53,152 nucleotides of DNA from Myxococcus sp. (GTDB lineage: Bacteria; Myxococcota; Myxococcia; Myxococcales; Myxococcaceae), in assembly GCA_014879945.1 (NCBI GenBank), contig JACSRE010000207.1, positions 1-53,152 on the forward strand, read 5' to 3'. Positions 1 through 8,605 of this stretch are shown here, piece after piece. The position numbers were made by a program, and so were the translations under genes. The first letter of the stretch is position 1, and each line of letters begins with the position of its first letter. The notes under the pieces are model-generated. The model saw only the letters and a program-made list of their open reading frames with translations, searched no databases and was not told the DNA's origin.

Positions 1-69
1 AAGTACCAGCGAGACAACGCGAACACCGGCAACGTGCGGAGCGTGTTGACGCCCTGGACGTGTCCATGA
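1..69 (+). CDS. C-terminal end of a gene cut by the window edge
   Basis: Reading frame 1 is open from the first base and gives 22 residues (KYQRDNANTGNVRSVLTPWTCP) before a TGA at 67-69. Seven bases later the convergent gene on the minus strand ends at 76, which is the spacing expected of two genes meeting tail to tail. Third codon positions are mostly G or C, as in the confirmed genes here. The fragment is too short to assign to a family. It could also be a chance open frame, so the call rests on position and codon use only. Confidence 0.45.
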   Translation, partial: KYQRDNANTGNVRSVLTPWTCP

Positions 70-75
70 GCGCTC

Positions 76-1083
76 TCACGGCTCGAAGAGCAGCACCTCG
101 TCGAACCACCGAGTCTGGGCCTGCGAGGCGCCGGCAGAGAGGGTGGACGGGTAGGTGATGGCGCCGAAGGGCGCGGTGCCGCTGAAGACCTTCGCCTGCG
201 CGACGCCCGCGTTGCCGTCGACGTCGAGCACCGCCTCACCGTCAATCCACAGGCGCACCACGCCATCACCCAGGCCGGCCTGCGTCTCCCGCTGCACCAG
301 CAGGCTCAGGCGGTGCCACCGGCCATCGGCCACCGCGGCGGGGCCCAGCCGCGCCACCCGTTGGTGTTGCCGGTACAGCGCGTGCGGTTGGGCCGGCGTC
401 ACCGTGCCGCGCACGTCGCGCACCTGCACCTGCCATCGCAAGCCCGGGCCGTCGGGGAAGAGGGCAGGCGCGGGCTCATCAGCCGCCGCCGAGAGCACCA
501 CGGTGCCCCGCCCGTTCATCACCCGGCCCACGACGAACTCGGTCGAGCCGGCGCCCCGGCCCGCGCAGTACGTCGCCGGCTGCTGAAAGCGGAAGCCCGG
601 CGCGAAGCGGAACCGGTACTGCAACGCCACCGTCAACGGGCTGGTGACGGCGAGCACCTTGCTCAAGAAGACGTCGGCGTCCTGGCAGCTCGTGTTGGGC
701 GTGTAGTCGATGCGCATCGAGCGCGAGCCCACCGCCGCCGTGGCGCCGTCGAGCTCGAAGGTGCCGCCGACCTCGCGTTGGTCGCCGTAGCTCCCCTTGA
801 GCGCCACCGTGTTCGCGTACCGCTCGAAGTCGTCGGTGTAGAGCACCTGGCTCGCGTTGGTCGGCTCACGCGGCCCACCGTCGGGCTCGAAGTCCACCAG
901 GCCGGCGTCGACGGGGCCCGCGTCGAGACCGCCATCGGCTCCCGCTGGACCGGCGTCGCTGACGGCGCCTGCGTCAGGCGTCGGCAGGCCCGCGTCCTCC
1001 ATCGTCATCACCGCAGGGGAGCAGGCCGAAGCCGCCCACGCCACGCCCACCACGACCCATGCTCGCTGCAAGGTGCTCCTCAC
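76..1083 (-). CDS. Secreted lipoprotein with a LamG/concanavalin-like domain
   Basis: The 335-residue product starts at a GTG and has a lipoprotein signal ending in ASAC (Cys21), so it should be lipid-anchored in the envelope. Residues 22-73 form a low-complexity linker rich in Asp-Ala-Gly, typical of exported myxobacterial lipoproteins. From about residue 80 to the end there is a beta-rich domain that opens with YTDDFERYAN and closes with WFDEVLLFE. It also contains DGRWHRLSLLVQ and LWIDGE, the pattern of LamG and polysaccharide-lyase-like jelly-roll domains that bind glycans or cleave polysaccharide. No catalytic residues can be assigned, so binding is as likely as catalysis. It is transcribed divergently from the Cys-rich repeat gene, with about 105 bp between them. 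Confidence 0.8.
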   Translation of the reverse strand: MRSTLQRAWVVVGVAWAASACSPAVMTMEDAGLPTPDAGAVSDAGPAGADGGLDAGPVDAGLVDFEPDGGPREPTNASQVLYTDDFERYANTVALKGSYGDQREVGGTFELDGATAAVGSRSMRIDYTPNTSCQDADVFLSKVLAVTSPLTVALQYRFRFAPGFRFQQPATYCAGRGAGSTEFVVGRVMNGRGTVVLSAAADEPAPALFPDGPGLRWQVQVRDVRGTVTPAQPHALYRQHQRVARLGPAAVADGRWHRLSLLVQRETQAGLGDGVVRLWIDGEAVLDVDGNAGVAQAKVFSGTAPFGAITYPSTLSAGASQAQTRWFDEVLLFEP

Positions 1084-1188
1084 CGTTTGGGGCCCGAGAA
1101 AACCGCGACGTTCCTGTCGCTTCGCCGCCAGATCACCCTACACTGTCCACTCTCAGCCAGGGCCGATTCACCTTCCCGGACAGCCTCC

Positions 1189-4100
1189 ATGACGTCCTCC
1201 ATTCGTTTCGTCGTTCTCGCCGGCGCGCTCGCCGGCCTCTCGTTGTCCGGCTGCTCGCGGACCACCGTCTTCTTCTGCGGCACCCCCGACGACCCGCCGT
1301 GCCCCACCGGGTTCGTGTGCGTGTCGAACCGCTGCATCGTCGACCCCAACCCGCAGCCGTGCGCGACGGGCACCACCCGCTGCAACGGCCAGTGCGTCAC
1401 CACCCAGAGCGACGCCGCCAACTGCGGCGCCTGTGGCGTGGCGTGCCCGAGCGGCCAGGCCTGTCAGGCCGGCGTCTGTCGCGCGGGCTGCACCGGCGGG
1501 CTGACCAACTGCAACGGCTCCTGTGTCAACGCGCAGACCGACAGGAGCAACTGCGGCGCGTGCGGCACCACCTGCAGCGGCCTCGAGCAGTGCACCGCCG
1601 GGCGCTGCCAGTGCAGCGCGCCCCTCACCCAGTGCGCCAACGGCGCGTGCGTCAACACCGAGTCCGACGTCACCAACTGCGGCAGCTGCGGCAACCGCTG
1701 CACCGCGGGCCTCTTCTGTCAGGCAGGCCGCTGCGTCGCCACCTGCACGCCCGGCCTCGCCGAGTGCAGCGGCGCCTGCGTTGACGTGTCGAGAGACCGC
1801 TTCAACTGCGGGGCCTGCGGCAACACCTGCAACTCGGGAGAGTCGTGCACCAACGGCGCCTGCGTCACCGCGTGCGCGGCCGGCGAGGCGGTCTGCAACG
1901 GGGTCTGCACCAAGGTGCTCGAAGACCCGCGCAACTGCGGCGCGTGCGGGACCGACTGCGGCGCCAGCGGCGTCTGCCAGGCCGGCCGCTGCACCATCGC
2001 CTGCCTCCCCAACCAGCAGGTCTGCAACGGCACCTGCACCGACACCACCACCGACCGCACCAACTGCGGCACCTGCGGCAACGCGTGCGGCGCCAACGAG
2101 CTCTGCCGCGCCAGCCGCTGTGTGCCCGGCAGCTGCGGGCGCCCGCTCGTGCTCTGCGGCCCCTCGTGCGTGGACGTGCAGACCGACCAGAACAACTGCG
2201 GCGCCTGCGGCAACTCGTGCGGCGCCAGCGGGGTGTGCGTGGCCGGCGCGTGCCGCACCACCTGTGGGCCCGGCCAGACGAGCTGCAACAACGTCTGCGT
2301 CAGCCTCGACTCCAACCCGCTCCACTGCGGCGCGTGCGGCGTGCAGTGCGGCATCGGCACCGCGTGTGTCGGCGGCATGTGCGGCGGCACCTGCACGCCG
2401 CCCCGGCAGACCTGCGCGAACCTCTGCGTCGACACCTCGAGCGACAACGCCAACTGCGGCGGCTGCGGCGTGCGCTGCGCCTCGAGCGCCCAGTGCCGCG
2501 CGGGCACCTGCGTGCCGATTCCCTGCCCCGTGCCCGGCCAGGTCAGCTGCAACGGCACCTGCACCAACACCTCCATCGACGTGAACAACTGCGGCGCCTG
2601 CAACAACGTCTGCGGCCGCGGCGAGCAGTGCACCAACGGCACCTGCGTGATGCCCAGCTGCCCGAGCCCCAACCAGATTCGCTGCAACGGCGTGTGCGTC
2701 GACCGCACCACCGACACCGCCAACTGCGGCGCCTGCGGCGTTCGCTGCGGCGCCGGCCAGAGCTGCATCAACGCCGTCTGCATCACCCCCGGGTGCCCCA
2801 ACGGCCAGCTGCGCTGCAACGGGGTGTGCGTCGATCAGTTCAACGACCCCTCGAACTGCGGGGCCTGCGGCACGGTGTGCGGCGCGGGGAACCAGTGCGT
2901 CGCCGGCATCTGCCTGCCGAGCCCCTGTCCGCTCGGGCTGATTCGCTGCAACAACGTCTGCGTCAACCCGCTCACCGACGGCACCAACTGCGGCTTCTGC
3001 AACAACGCGTGCGGGGTGGGGCAGCTCTGCGGCATGGGCGTCTGTGCCTGCACGGCCCCGCAGACCGCCTGCGTCGACGCCTCGGGCGTGCGCCGATGCA
3101 CCAACACCGCCACCGACAACAACAACTGCGGCGCCTGTGGCACCGTCTGCGCGGCGGGCACCACCTGCCAGAGCGGCGCCTGCGCGTGCCCCTCGGGCCA
3201 GAGCCTCTGCAACGGCCGCTGCCTCAACCTGCAGAGCGACAACACCAACTGCGGCACCTGCGGCAACGCCTGCGGCGCCGGAGCCACCTGCCAGGCCGGC
3301 GTCTGCCAGTGCGCGCCCGGCACCGTGCGGTGCGGCAACACCTGCGTCAACACCCAGACCGACGTCACCAACTGCGGCATGTGCGGGGTGGGCTGCGCGG
3401 CCGGCGCGTCGTGCGTGTCCGGCGCCTGCGTCTGTCCGCCTGGCGGGCAGGTGTGCAGCGGCGCGTGCGTCAACACCCAGACCGACGCCGCCAACTGCGG
3501 CGCCTGCGGCACCTCGTGCGGCCTCGGCGCCTGCGTCAACGGCATGTGCACCTGCGCCCCCGGCCAGACGATGTGCAACGGCAGCTGCACCACCACCCAG
3601 ACCGACCCCAACAACTGCGGCGCCTGTGGCGTCTCGTGCGGCGCCGGCGGCGTCTGCTCCAACGGCACCTGCCAGTCGGCCTGCCCCATGGGCTTCATCC
3701 GCTGCGGCGCCGTGTGCGTGAACCCGCAGACCGACCCGGGCAACTGCAGCAGCTGCGGCAACTCGTGCGGCGGCGGCCAGTGCGTCGGCGGCGCGTGCAC
3801 CTGCCCCACCGGCTTCACCCGCTGCGGCAACCAGTGCGTGCGCCTGCAGACCGACGTGAACAACTGCGGCCAGTGTGGGCGGACGTGCGGCGCGAACCAG
3901 GCCTGCCAGTTCGGCACCTGCGTCACCATGTGCGCCGGCTTCCTCGTCAACTGCAACGGCACCTGCACCAACACCGGCTTCGACGTGAACAACTGCGGCA
4001 GCTGCGGCAACGCGTGCGGCACTGGCGCCACCGGCTGCGCCAACGGCACCTGCCAGTGCAACGGCGGCCAGGGCTACGTGCGCTGCGGCAACCGGTGCGT

Positions 4101-4719
4101 GCGCACCTCGACCGACGGCGCCAACTGCGGCGGCTGCGGCATCGTCTGCGGGCCCGGCCAGGCCTGCAGCAACGGCGCGTGCGTGATGATGTGCCCCACG
4201 GGCCAGACGGCGTGCCCCTCGACGCCCGGCGGCCCCGCCAACACCTGCGTCAACCTGCAGACCAGCACCTCGAGCTGCGGCGCGTGCGGCCGGGCCTGCG
4301 GCTCGGGCGAGCAGTGCGTCGGCGGCATCTGCTACTGCACCGCGGGCCGGGCCGTCTGCAACGGGGTGTGCATCGACGTGCAGGCCAACCAGCAGAACTG
4401 CGGCAGCTGCGGCAACCAGTGCCAGCCGGGCCGTGTGTGCGCCGCGGGGGTGTGCCAGTGCCCGTTCGGCCAGACCGCGTGCGGCAACCAGTGCGTCAGC
4501 ACCTCGACCGACCCGCGGCACTGCGGCGCCTGCAACAACAGCTGTGGAGGCGGGCCGCTCAGCGGCTGCGTCAACGGCACCTGCATCTGCGCGACCGGCC
4601 TCACCCGGTGCAACAACACCTGCGTCGACACCCGCTTCGACGAGAACAACTGCGGCATGTGCGGCACCGTCTGCGCGGGCAACCAGCAGTGCAACAACAG
4701 CGTCTGCGGCGCGCCGTGA
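1189..4719 (+). CDS. Giant cysteine-rich repeat lipoprotein (26 tandem units)
   Basis: The product is 1176 residues from the ATG at 1189, which directly precedes a good lipoprotein signal (LSGC, Cys22). The frame stays open further upstream, but without a signal. After a short Cys-rich head, residues from about 55 to the end are 26 tandem units of about 40-46 residues. The core of each unit is CNGxCVxxxTDxxNCGxCGxxCxxGxxCxxGxC, with about eight cysteines per unit. This repeat is known from secreted myxobacterial proteins of the MXAN_6577-like type. Each unit probably folds as a disulfide-knotted module, giving a stiff, protease-resistant rod on the cell surface. There is no enzymatic motif. 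The very regular codon use leaves long false open frames on the other strand. Confidence 0.9.
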   Translation: MTSSIRFVVLAGALAGLSLSGCSRTTVFFCGTPDDPPCPTGFVCVSNRCIVDPNPQPCATGTTRCNGQCVTTQSDAANCGACGVACPSGQACQAGVCRAGCTGGLTNCNGSCVNAQTDRSNCGACGTTCSGLEQCTAGRCQCSAPLTQCANGACVNTESDVTNCGSCGNRCTAGLFCQAGRCVATCTPGLAECSGACVDVSRDRFNCGACGNTCNSGESCTNGACVTACAAGEAVCNGVCTKVLEDPRNCGACGTDCGASGVCQAGRCTIACLPNQQVCNGTCTDTTTDRTNCGTCGNACGANELCRASRCVPGSCGRPLVLCGPSCVDVQTDQNNCGACGNSCGASGVCVAGACRTTCGPGQTSCNNVCVSLDSNPLHCGACGVQCGIGTACVGGMCGGTCTPPRQTCANLCVDTSSDNANCGGCGVRCASSAQCRAGTCVPIPCPVPGQVSCNGTCTNTSIDVNNCGACNNVCGRGEQCTNGTCVMPSCPSPNQIRCNGVCVDRTTDTANCGACGVRCGAGQSCINAVCITPGCPNGQLRCNGVCVDQFNDPSNCGACGTVCGAGNQCVAGICLPSPCPLGLIRCNNVCVNPLTDGTNCGFCNNACGVGQLCGMGVCACTAPQTACVDASGVRRCTNTATDNNNCGACGTVCAAGTTCQSGACACPSGQSLCNGRCLNLQSDNTNCGTCGNACGAGATCQAGVCQCAPGTVRCGNTCVNTQTDVTNCGMCGVGCAAGASCVSGACVCPPGGQVCSGACVNTQTDAANCGACGTSCGLGACVNGMCTCAPGQTMCNGSCTTTQTDPNNCGACGVSCGAGGVCSNGTCQSACPMGFIRCGAVCVNPQTDPGNCSSCGNSCGGGQCVGGACTCPTGFTRCGNQCVRLQTDVNNCGQCGRTCGANQACQFGTCVTMCAGFLVNCNGTCTNTGFDVNNCGSCGNACGTGATGCANGTCQCNGGQGYVRCGNRCVRTSTDGANCGGCGIVCGPGQACSNGACVMMCPTGQTACPSTPGGPANTCVNLQTSTSSCGACGRACGSGEQCVGGICYCTAGRAVCNGVCIDVQANQQNCGSCGNQCQPGRVCAAGVCQCPFGQTACGNQCVSTSTDPRHCGACNNSCGGGPLSGCVNGTCICATGLTRCNNTCVDTRFDENNCGMCGTVCAGNQQCNNSVCGAP
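1360..4710 (+). repeat. Coding tandem repeat, about 26 x 120-138 bp
   Basis: The 26 units are imperfect at DNA level but share the core aactgcggcgcctgcggc, encoding NCGACG, about once every 125-130 bp. Unit length varies by a few codons, and most units keep the Cys spacing while the loops differ. This points to old duplication followed by drift rather than recent slippage. Confidence 0.85.
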
Positions 4720-4776
4720 CGTGGTGGTGAAGCCCCGGCGGGCCGCTGCGTCAGCCGGTGACTTGCTCGAGGTTCG

Positions 4777-5280
4777 ATGAAGGCGCTCGTCGCGATGTGC
4801 GCACTGCTGCTGTTGGGCGCGGCCGAGCCGCTCGGTTCAGCGCGCTATCGGGCGGTGACGCTGGAGCCCGGGGAGCGGCGCTTCTTCCGCGTCGAGGCCC
4901 TCGAGAAGGTGACGGCCGCGTCGGGGCGCTGCGTGGAAGAGGGCATGGACGTCGACGAGCCCCAGACGTTCTGGCTCGAGAGCGCCTGCAGCGGCGTGCG
5001 CACCACCTTCGCGTGGAAGAAGGACGGCACCCGCGTGCACGTGCTGGCCTGCGCGGAGGACGGCAAGCGGCTGCCGGCGCAGGTGAAGCTGCGCCAGAAG
5101 GTGCAGGCCGAGCTCAAGGCGTACAAGGCGATGACGGCCTGCGTGCGCAACGGCCGCGTCGAGCTGTGGGGCTGGGCGCTGACGCCGAAGGAGCGCGAGT
5201 TCGCCAGCGGCCTCCAGGCGAAGCACGGCCTCGACGCGGTGGTGAACCACGTCGAGCTGTTGAGCGACGACGAGCGCTGA
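4777..5280 (+). CDS. Small secreted protein with BON-like C-terminus
   Basis: The product is 167 residues with a cleavable signal peptide (MKALVAMCALLLLGAAEP). Residues 24-95 contain four cysteines and resemble no family I recognise. The last 50 residues (ACVRNGRVELWGWALTPKE followed by KHGLDAVVNHVELL) match the BON pattern: a strand-turn-strand, then a helix and a final VVNHVxLL strand. BON domains bind phospholipid or other envelope components. The gene lies 57 bp after the Cys-rich repeat lipoprotein on the same strand and may be co-transcribed with it. The BON call is by eye. Confidence 0.7.
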   Translation: MKALVAMCALLLLGAAEPLGSARYRAVTLEPGERRFFRVEALEKVTAASGRCVEEGMDVDEPQTFWLESACSGVRTTFAWKKDGTRVHVLACAEDGKRLPAQVKLRQKVQAELKAYKAMTACVRNGRVELWGWALTPKEREFASGLQAKHGLDAVVNHVELLSDDER

Positions 5281-5613
5281 GGGCCTGACTGCTCCAGCAG
5301 CGCCGCGGCGGTGGCGGGCCCCGCGCTGGGCGCTCCCTTCGGCTGCGCGGCGACGCGGGCGAAGGCGGCGCGGTCGCACCCGAACGCGCAGCAGGCCGCG
5401 CACGACGCCTGGTGCCGCCGCCCAGGGCCGCGGGCGTCTCGAGCATGAGCGCCTTCCCCGCAGCCGCTGGTGCCGAGCGCAGGCGGCTGCTCCCCCGCGG
5501 CCGCTGGCCTCGTGCAGAGGCGTCTCGAGGAGGAGGACCCATCCCGCGGCCTGGTGGTCCTTTGCGCGGGTCGGGCTCTGCGCTCGCCGCCGCCTTGGCT
5601 ACAGTCGGCCCCC
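5281..5613. other. Gene-free stretch with a possible coding relic on the minus strand
   Basis: No complete gene fits here. On the minus strand one frame between about 5410 and 5283 uses G or C at roughly 95% of third positions over 40 codons. Its translation includes CAACCAFGCDRAAFARVAAQ. Just upstream, a different frame has a similar bias (KALMLETPAALGGG). The open frame has no stop until deep inside the preceding gene, so an intact functional gene is unlikely. A broken or deleted gene is the simplest reading. Confidence 0.3.
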
Positions 5614-6312
5614 ATGGAGGGACTGCTCGAGCTCGTCTACCCGCCGGCCTGCGTGGCCTGCGACGAGGTGCTGCCGGGGGCGGGGTTCTTCTGCGAGGCC
5701 TGCGAGGCGCTGGTGCTCGAGACGCCCTCGCCGCGGTGCCGCAGCTGCTCCGAGCCGGGCGCGTTCCCCTCGGCGCGCTGCCCACGCTGCGAGCACCGCC
5801 CGCCGCCGTTCACCCTCGCGTTCGCGCCGCTCGAGCACGACGGCGCGGTCGCGAAGGCGATTCACCGCTTCAAGTACGAGCAGCGGCCCGACCTCGCGCG
5901 GCCCCTCGCGGCGCTGCTGGCCACCTCGGCGAGGGCCTTCTTCCGTGACGTGACGGCGCCGCTGGTGCCGCTCCCCCTGCACGCCGGGCGCTTTCGCGAG
6001 CGCGGCTACGACCAGGCGACGCTGCTGGCGGTCGAGCTGGGCCAGCTGCTCGAGCGCCCGGTGCGTGACGCCTGGCTCGACCGCGTGCGCGCCACCGCGC
6101 GGCAGGTCGGCCTCTCGGAGGACGCGCGAGACGAGAACGTGCGCGGCGCCTTCGTCGCGTCGCCCGAGGTGAAGGGCTCGGCGGTGGTGCTGATCGACGA
6201 CGTGTACACCACCGGCTCCACGGCGGCCGAGGCCACGCGCGCGCTGCGGGCGGCCGGCGCCACCGAGGTCTTCGTGCTGACGCTCGCCCGCGCCCGCCGC
6301 GAGCTGGCCTGA
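5614..6312 (+). CDS. comF: ComF family protein (phosphoribosyltransferase fold)
   Basis: The 232-residue product starts at the ATG at 5614 (MEGLLELVYPPACVAC). The first 50 residues carry the ComF zinc-ribbon cysteines, in pairs CVAC, CEAC, CRSC and CPRC. The rest is a type I phosphoribosyltransferase domain with the PRPP-binding signature VVLIDDVYTTGST near residues 190-203. ComF proteins are needed for DNA uptake or its processing in competent bacteria, but the reaction is unsettled. The length is normal for the family. The frame is open upstream to 5470, but that extension lacks ComF character. The gene is probably transcribed alone. Confidence 0.9.
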   Translation: MEGLLELVYPPACVACDEVLPGAGFFCEACEALVLETPSPRCRSCSEPGAFPSARCPRCEHRPPPFTLAFAPLEHDGAVAKAIHRFKYEQRPDLARPLAALLATSARAFFRDVTAPLVPLPLHAGRFRERGYDQATLLAVELGQLLERPVRDAWLDRVRATARQVGLSEDARDENVRGAFVASPEVKGSAVVLIDDVYTTGSTAAEATRALRAAGATEVFVLTLARARRELA

Positions 6313-6372
6313 AGCGCCGCTTGCGCGAACGGCCGGGTTGGCATCGGGGCCAGCCGGGCATACGCAGGCTGC

Positions 6373-7023
6373 ATGTCGATGACGGAAGCCCTCACCCCCG
6401 CCGCGCAGCCCTCGGCCAGCCTGGCGCACCTGCTCGAGCGCATCGCCGCGTCGGGCCCCTGGGGGCCGTGGTTGGCCGAGCTCACCTTCCTGGGGGTGGT
6501 GCTGGTGCTGACGGCCATCGGCTGGGCGCTCGCGGGAGGCCCGCTGATGCGCGCGGTGGCCCGGTGGGTGGGCGCCCCGCGCGAGTCGCTGCGCCCCATT
6601 CGCACCGGCGTGCGGCTGCTGCTGAGCCTGGTGGCCACGGCCTCGCTGGTGAGCCACTTCACCGCGTTCGACCTCTTCACCGTCATCGCCGGCACTTTCG
6701 CCCTCATCGCGACCGGCTTCGTGGCGCTGTGGAGCACGCTCTCGAACATCCTCTGCACCGTGCTCATCCTGGTGACGCGGCCCTTCCGGGTGGGCGACGA
6801 CATCTCGTTCCCGCCCGACGCGCTCGAGGGGCGCGTCATCAACCTGTCCTTCTTCTTCACCACCCTGAAGACGGCCGACGGCCGCTACGTGAACGTGCCC
6901 AACACCACCTTCTTCCAGCGCATCATGGTGCGCCGCGCCACCGACGCCGGCCGAGACCTCGGAGAGCAGCTCGCGCAGCCCGACCTCGACGACGTGGAGG
7001 AGCCGCCCACGGGTTCTGCCTGA
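6373..7023 (+). CDS. Minimal MscS-type mechanosensitive channel
   Basis: The 216-residue product has about three hydrophobic segments (near residues 35-55, 72-95 and 98-130), the last being the pore-lining helix. It is followed by the MscS beta-domain signature RPFRVGDDI near residue 137, then VPNTTFF. MscS channels open under membrane tension and release solutes during osmotic downshock. The protein stops soon after the beta domain and has only a short acidic tail. The larger C-terminal alpha/beta cage of E. coli MscS (286 residues) is missing. An ATG six bases downstream could also serve as the start. Confidence 0.85.
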   Translation: MSMTEALTPAAQPSASLAHLLERIAASGPWGPWLAELTFLGVVLVLTAIGWALAGGPLMRAVARWVGAPRESLRPIRTGVRLLLSLVATASLVSHFTAFDLFTVIAGTFALIATGFVALWSTLSNILCTVLILVTRPFRVGDDISFPPDALEGRVINLSFFFTTLKTADGRYVNVPNTTFFQRIMVRRATDAGRDLGEQLAQPDLDDVEEPPTGSA

Positions 7024-7060
7024 CCCCTGGGCGCTGGAGCTGATCCATCGGCCCTCGGGT

Positions 7061-7414
7061 ATGATCCCCCGGGTGAGCAACCGGCGTCGCGACGTGCGCA
7101 TCAAGGCGAGCCTGCGCTTCACCTTCGCCTGGGACGAAGCGTTCGAGCTGTTCCGCACCGTCGACGTCAGCGCGGGCGGCGCGCGCGTCGTTCACCACGC
7201 CAGCGGGAGCCCGCAGCCGCCGCTGGGGGCCGAAGGGGAGTGCGCCTTCGTGCTCGACGGCGTCGAGGTGCGCGCGCTGGCCGTGGTGGTGCGCGAAGCC
7301 GCCGATGGGTTCGCGGTGCGGTTTCGCGCGCTCTCCCCGTCGACGGAGCAGCGCATCGTCGCGTGGATCTTCCGGCAGGAGGCGCTCGCGCTGCTTCGTC
7401 GCATCCCCGCCTGA
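7061..7414 (+). CDS. PilZ domain protein
   Basis: The 117-residue protein is essentially one PilZ domain. The c-di-GMP-binding motifs are visible: RRDVR (RxxxR) near the start and DVSAGG (DxSxxG) about 26 residues later. PilZ proteins respond to the second messenger c-di-GMP, and in myxobacteria many act on motility or exopolysaccharide. A GTG at 7073 (VSNRRR) is an alternative start that would still keep both motifs. The gene is 37 bp downstream of the MscS-like gene on the same strand. Confidence 0.8.
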   Translation: MIPRVSNRRRDVRIKASLRFTFAWDEAFELFRTVDVSAGGARVVHHASGSPQPPLGAEGECAFVLDGVEVRALAVVVREAADGFAVRFRALSPSTEQRIVAWIFRQEALALLRRIPA

Positions 7415-7415
7415 G

Positions 7416-7430
7416 GCCTGGTTGCCAGGC
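7416..7430 (+). terminator. Short hairpin after the PilZ gene
   Basis: GCCTGG-TTG-CCAGGC forms a perfect 6-bp stem with a 3-base loop, starting two bases after the PilZ stop codon. No T-run follows, so it is at best a weak intrinsic terminator or an mRNA 3' stabiliser. Confidence 0.3.
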
Positions 7431-7489
7431 GTCATCAGGCAGGCTCGCGCGCAGACAGGCCGGGCGCTTCTTCGCTAGCGTGCCGCGCC

Positions 7490-8605
7490 GTGGGCCCCAA
7501 CCTCATCGCGCTGGCGATTCCCCTCTTCTTCGTCGGCATGGGCGTGGAGCTGGCGGTGGCGAAGAAGCGCGGCGTGCGCGCCTACCGACTCGGCGGCGCC
7601 GTCGCCGACATCGGCTGCGGGGTGGTGCAGCAGCTGACCTCGAACCTGCTGGGCGGCTGGGTGACGCTGCTGGCCTATGGGTGGGTCTTCGAGCGCCGGC
7701 TCTTCGACGTGCCCACGCCGTGGCTGCCGTGGGTGGCCGCGCTGGTGGGCGTCGAGCTCGCCTACTACTGGTGGCACCGTCTCTCGCACGAGGTGAACCT
7801 GCTGTGGGCGGCGCACGTCGTGCACCACCACTCCGAGGACTACAACCTGGCGGTGGCGCTGCGGCAGTCGGTCACCACCTGGGCCACCAGCCTGCCGTTC
7901 TGGTTGCCCCTGGCCTGGCTCGGCGTTCCGGTGACGCCCTTCGCGGTGGTGCTGGGCCTCACCACGCTCTACCAGTTCTGGATTCACACCGAGCTCATCA
8001 AGCCCCTGGGCGTGCTCGAGAAGTGGCTCAACACGCCGTCGCTCCACCGCGTGCACCACGCCATCAACCCGCCGTACCTCGACAAGAACCACGGCGGCAC
8101 CTTCTGCGTCTTCGACCGCCTCTTCGGCACCTGGGAGCCCGAGACCGAGGCCTGCGTCTACGGCACCACCCAGCCGCTCGAGAGCTTCAACCCGCTCTGG
8201 GCACAGGTGGAGCGCTACCTCGAGCTCGGCCGCCTCGCCCGCCGCGCCCCCTCGCTCCTCGAGGCGGTGAAGGTCTTCTTCGCCTCGCCCGGCTGGCGCC
8301 CGCAGTGGATGGGCGAGGCCCAGAAGCGCGACCCGGCGGTGAAGTACGACGTCGCCGCGACGGGGCCCCTGCGCCGCTACGTCTTCTGGCAGTGGCTGGC
8401 CGTGCTCGCCGGCACCTTCGCCTTCCTGATGTGGGGCCTGGAGCTGCCGCTGCCGTGGAAGCTCGCCGCCGCCGGGTGGATCGCCGTGTCGGCCGCGGCG
8501 CTCCCGGGCCTGCTGGAGGCGCGGGGCTGGGCGCGGCCGCTCGAGGTGCTGCGCTGGGTGGGCGGCGCCGTCGCCGTGGCCGCCTTCGTCGTCAGCGCCG
8601 GGTGA
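7490..8605 (+). CDS. Fatty acid hydroxylase superfamily (AGMO-like) membrane protein
   Basis: The 371-residue product starts at the GTG at 7490 and has several transmembrane segments. It carries the histidine boxes of the fatty acid hydroxylase/sterol desaturase superfamily: HRLSH (about residue 97), HVVHHH (about 110) and HRVHH (about 187). These bind a di-iron centre. The layout, with the final box followed by DRLFGTWEPE and further C-terminal membrane helices, resembles alkylglycerol monooxygenase (AGMO), which cleaves ether lipids, more than plain sterol desaturases. Myxobacteria make ether lipids, so the role would fit, but the substrate cannot be read from sequence. The 3' end overlaps the convergent small gene by 14 bp. 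Confidence 0.85.
   Translation: MGPNLIALAIPLFFVGMGVELAVAKKRGVRAYRLGGAVADIGCGVVQQLTSNLLGGWVTLLAYGWVFERRLFDVPTPWLPWVAALVGVELAYYWWHRLSHEVNLLWAAHVVHHHSEDYNLAVALRQSVTTWATSLPFWLPLAWLGVPVTPFAVVLGLTTLYQFWIHTELIKPLGVLEKWLNTPSLHRVHHAINPPYLDKNHGGTFCVFDRLFGTWEPETEACVYGTTQPLESFNPLWAQVERYLELGRLARRAPSLLEAVKVFFASPGWRPQWMGEAQKRDPAVKYDVAATGPLRRYVFWQWLAVLAGTFAFLMWGLELPLPWKLAAAGWIAVSAAALPGLLEARGWARPLEVLRWVGGAVAVAAFVVSAG

Noticed and set aside
1168-4521. 1117-residue open frame on the minus strand opposite the Cys-rich repeats
   Set aside because: It follows from the regular codon use of the repeats. It is Ala/Val/Gly-rich, has no family match and runs against the clear lipoprotein gene.
1360-4710. Repeat spacing that might suggest a CRISPR array
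   Set aside because: The units are about 125 bp, diverged and in frame within a coding sequence. There are no identical 25-40 bp repeats with unique spacers and no cas genes.
5412-5948. 178-residue plus-strand frame overlapping the start of comF
   Set aside because: Arg/Ala/Gly-rich shadow text, no domain, and it overlaps the ComF zinc-ribbon coding region in another frame.
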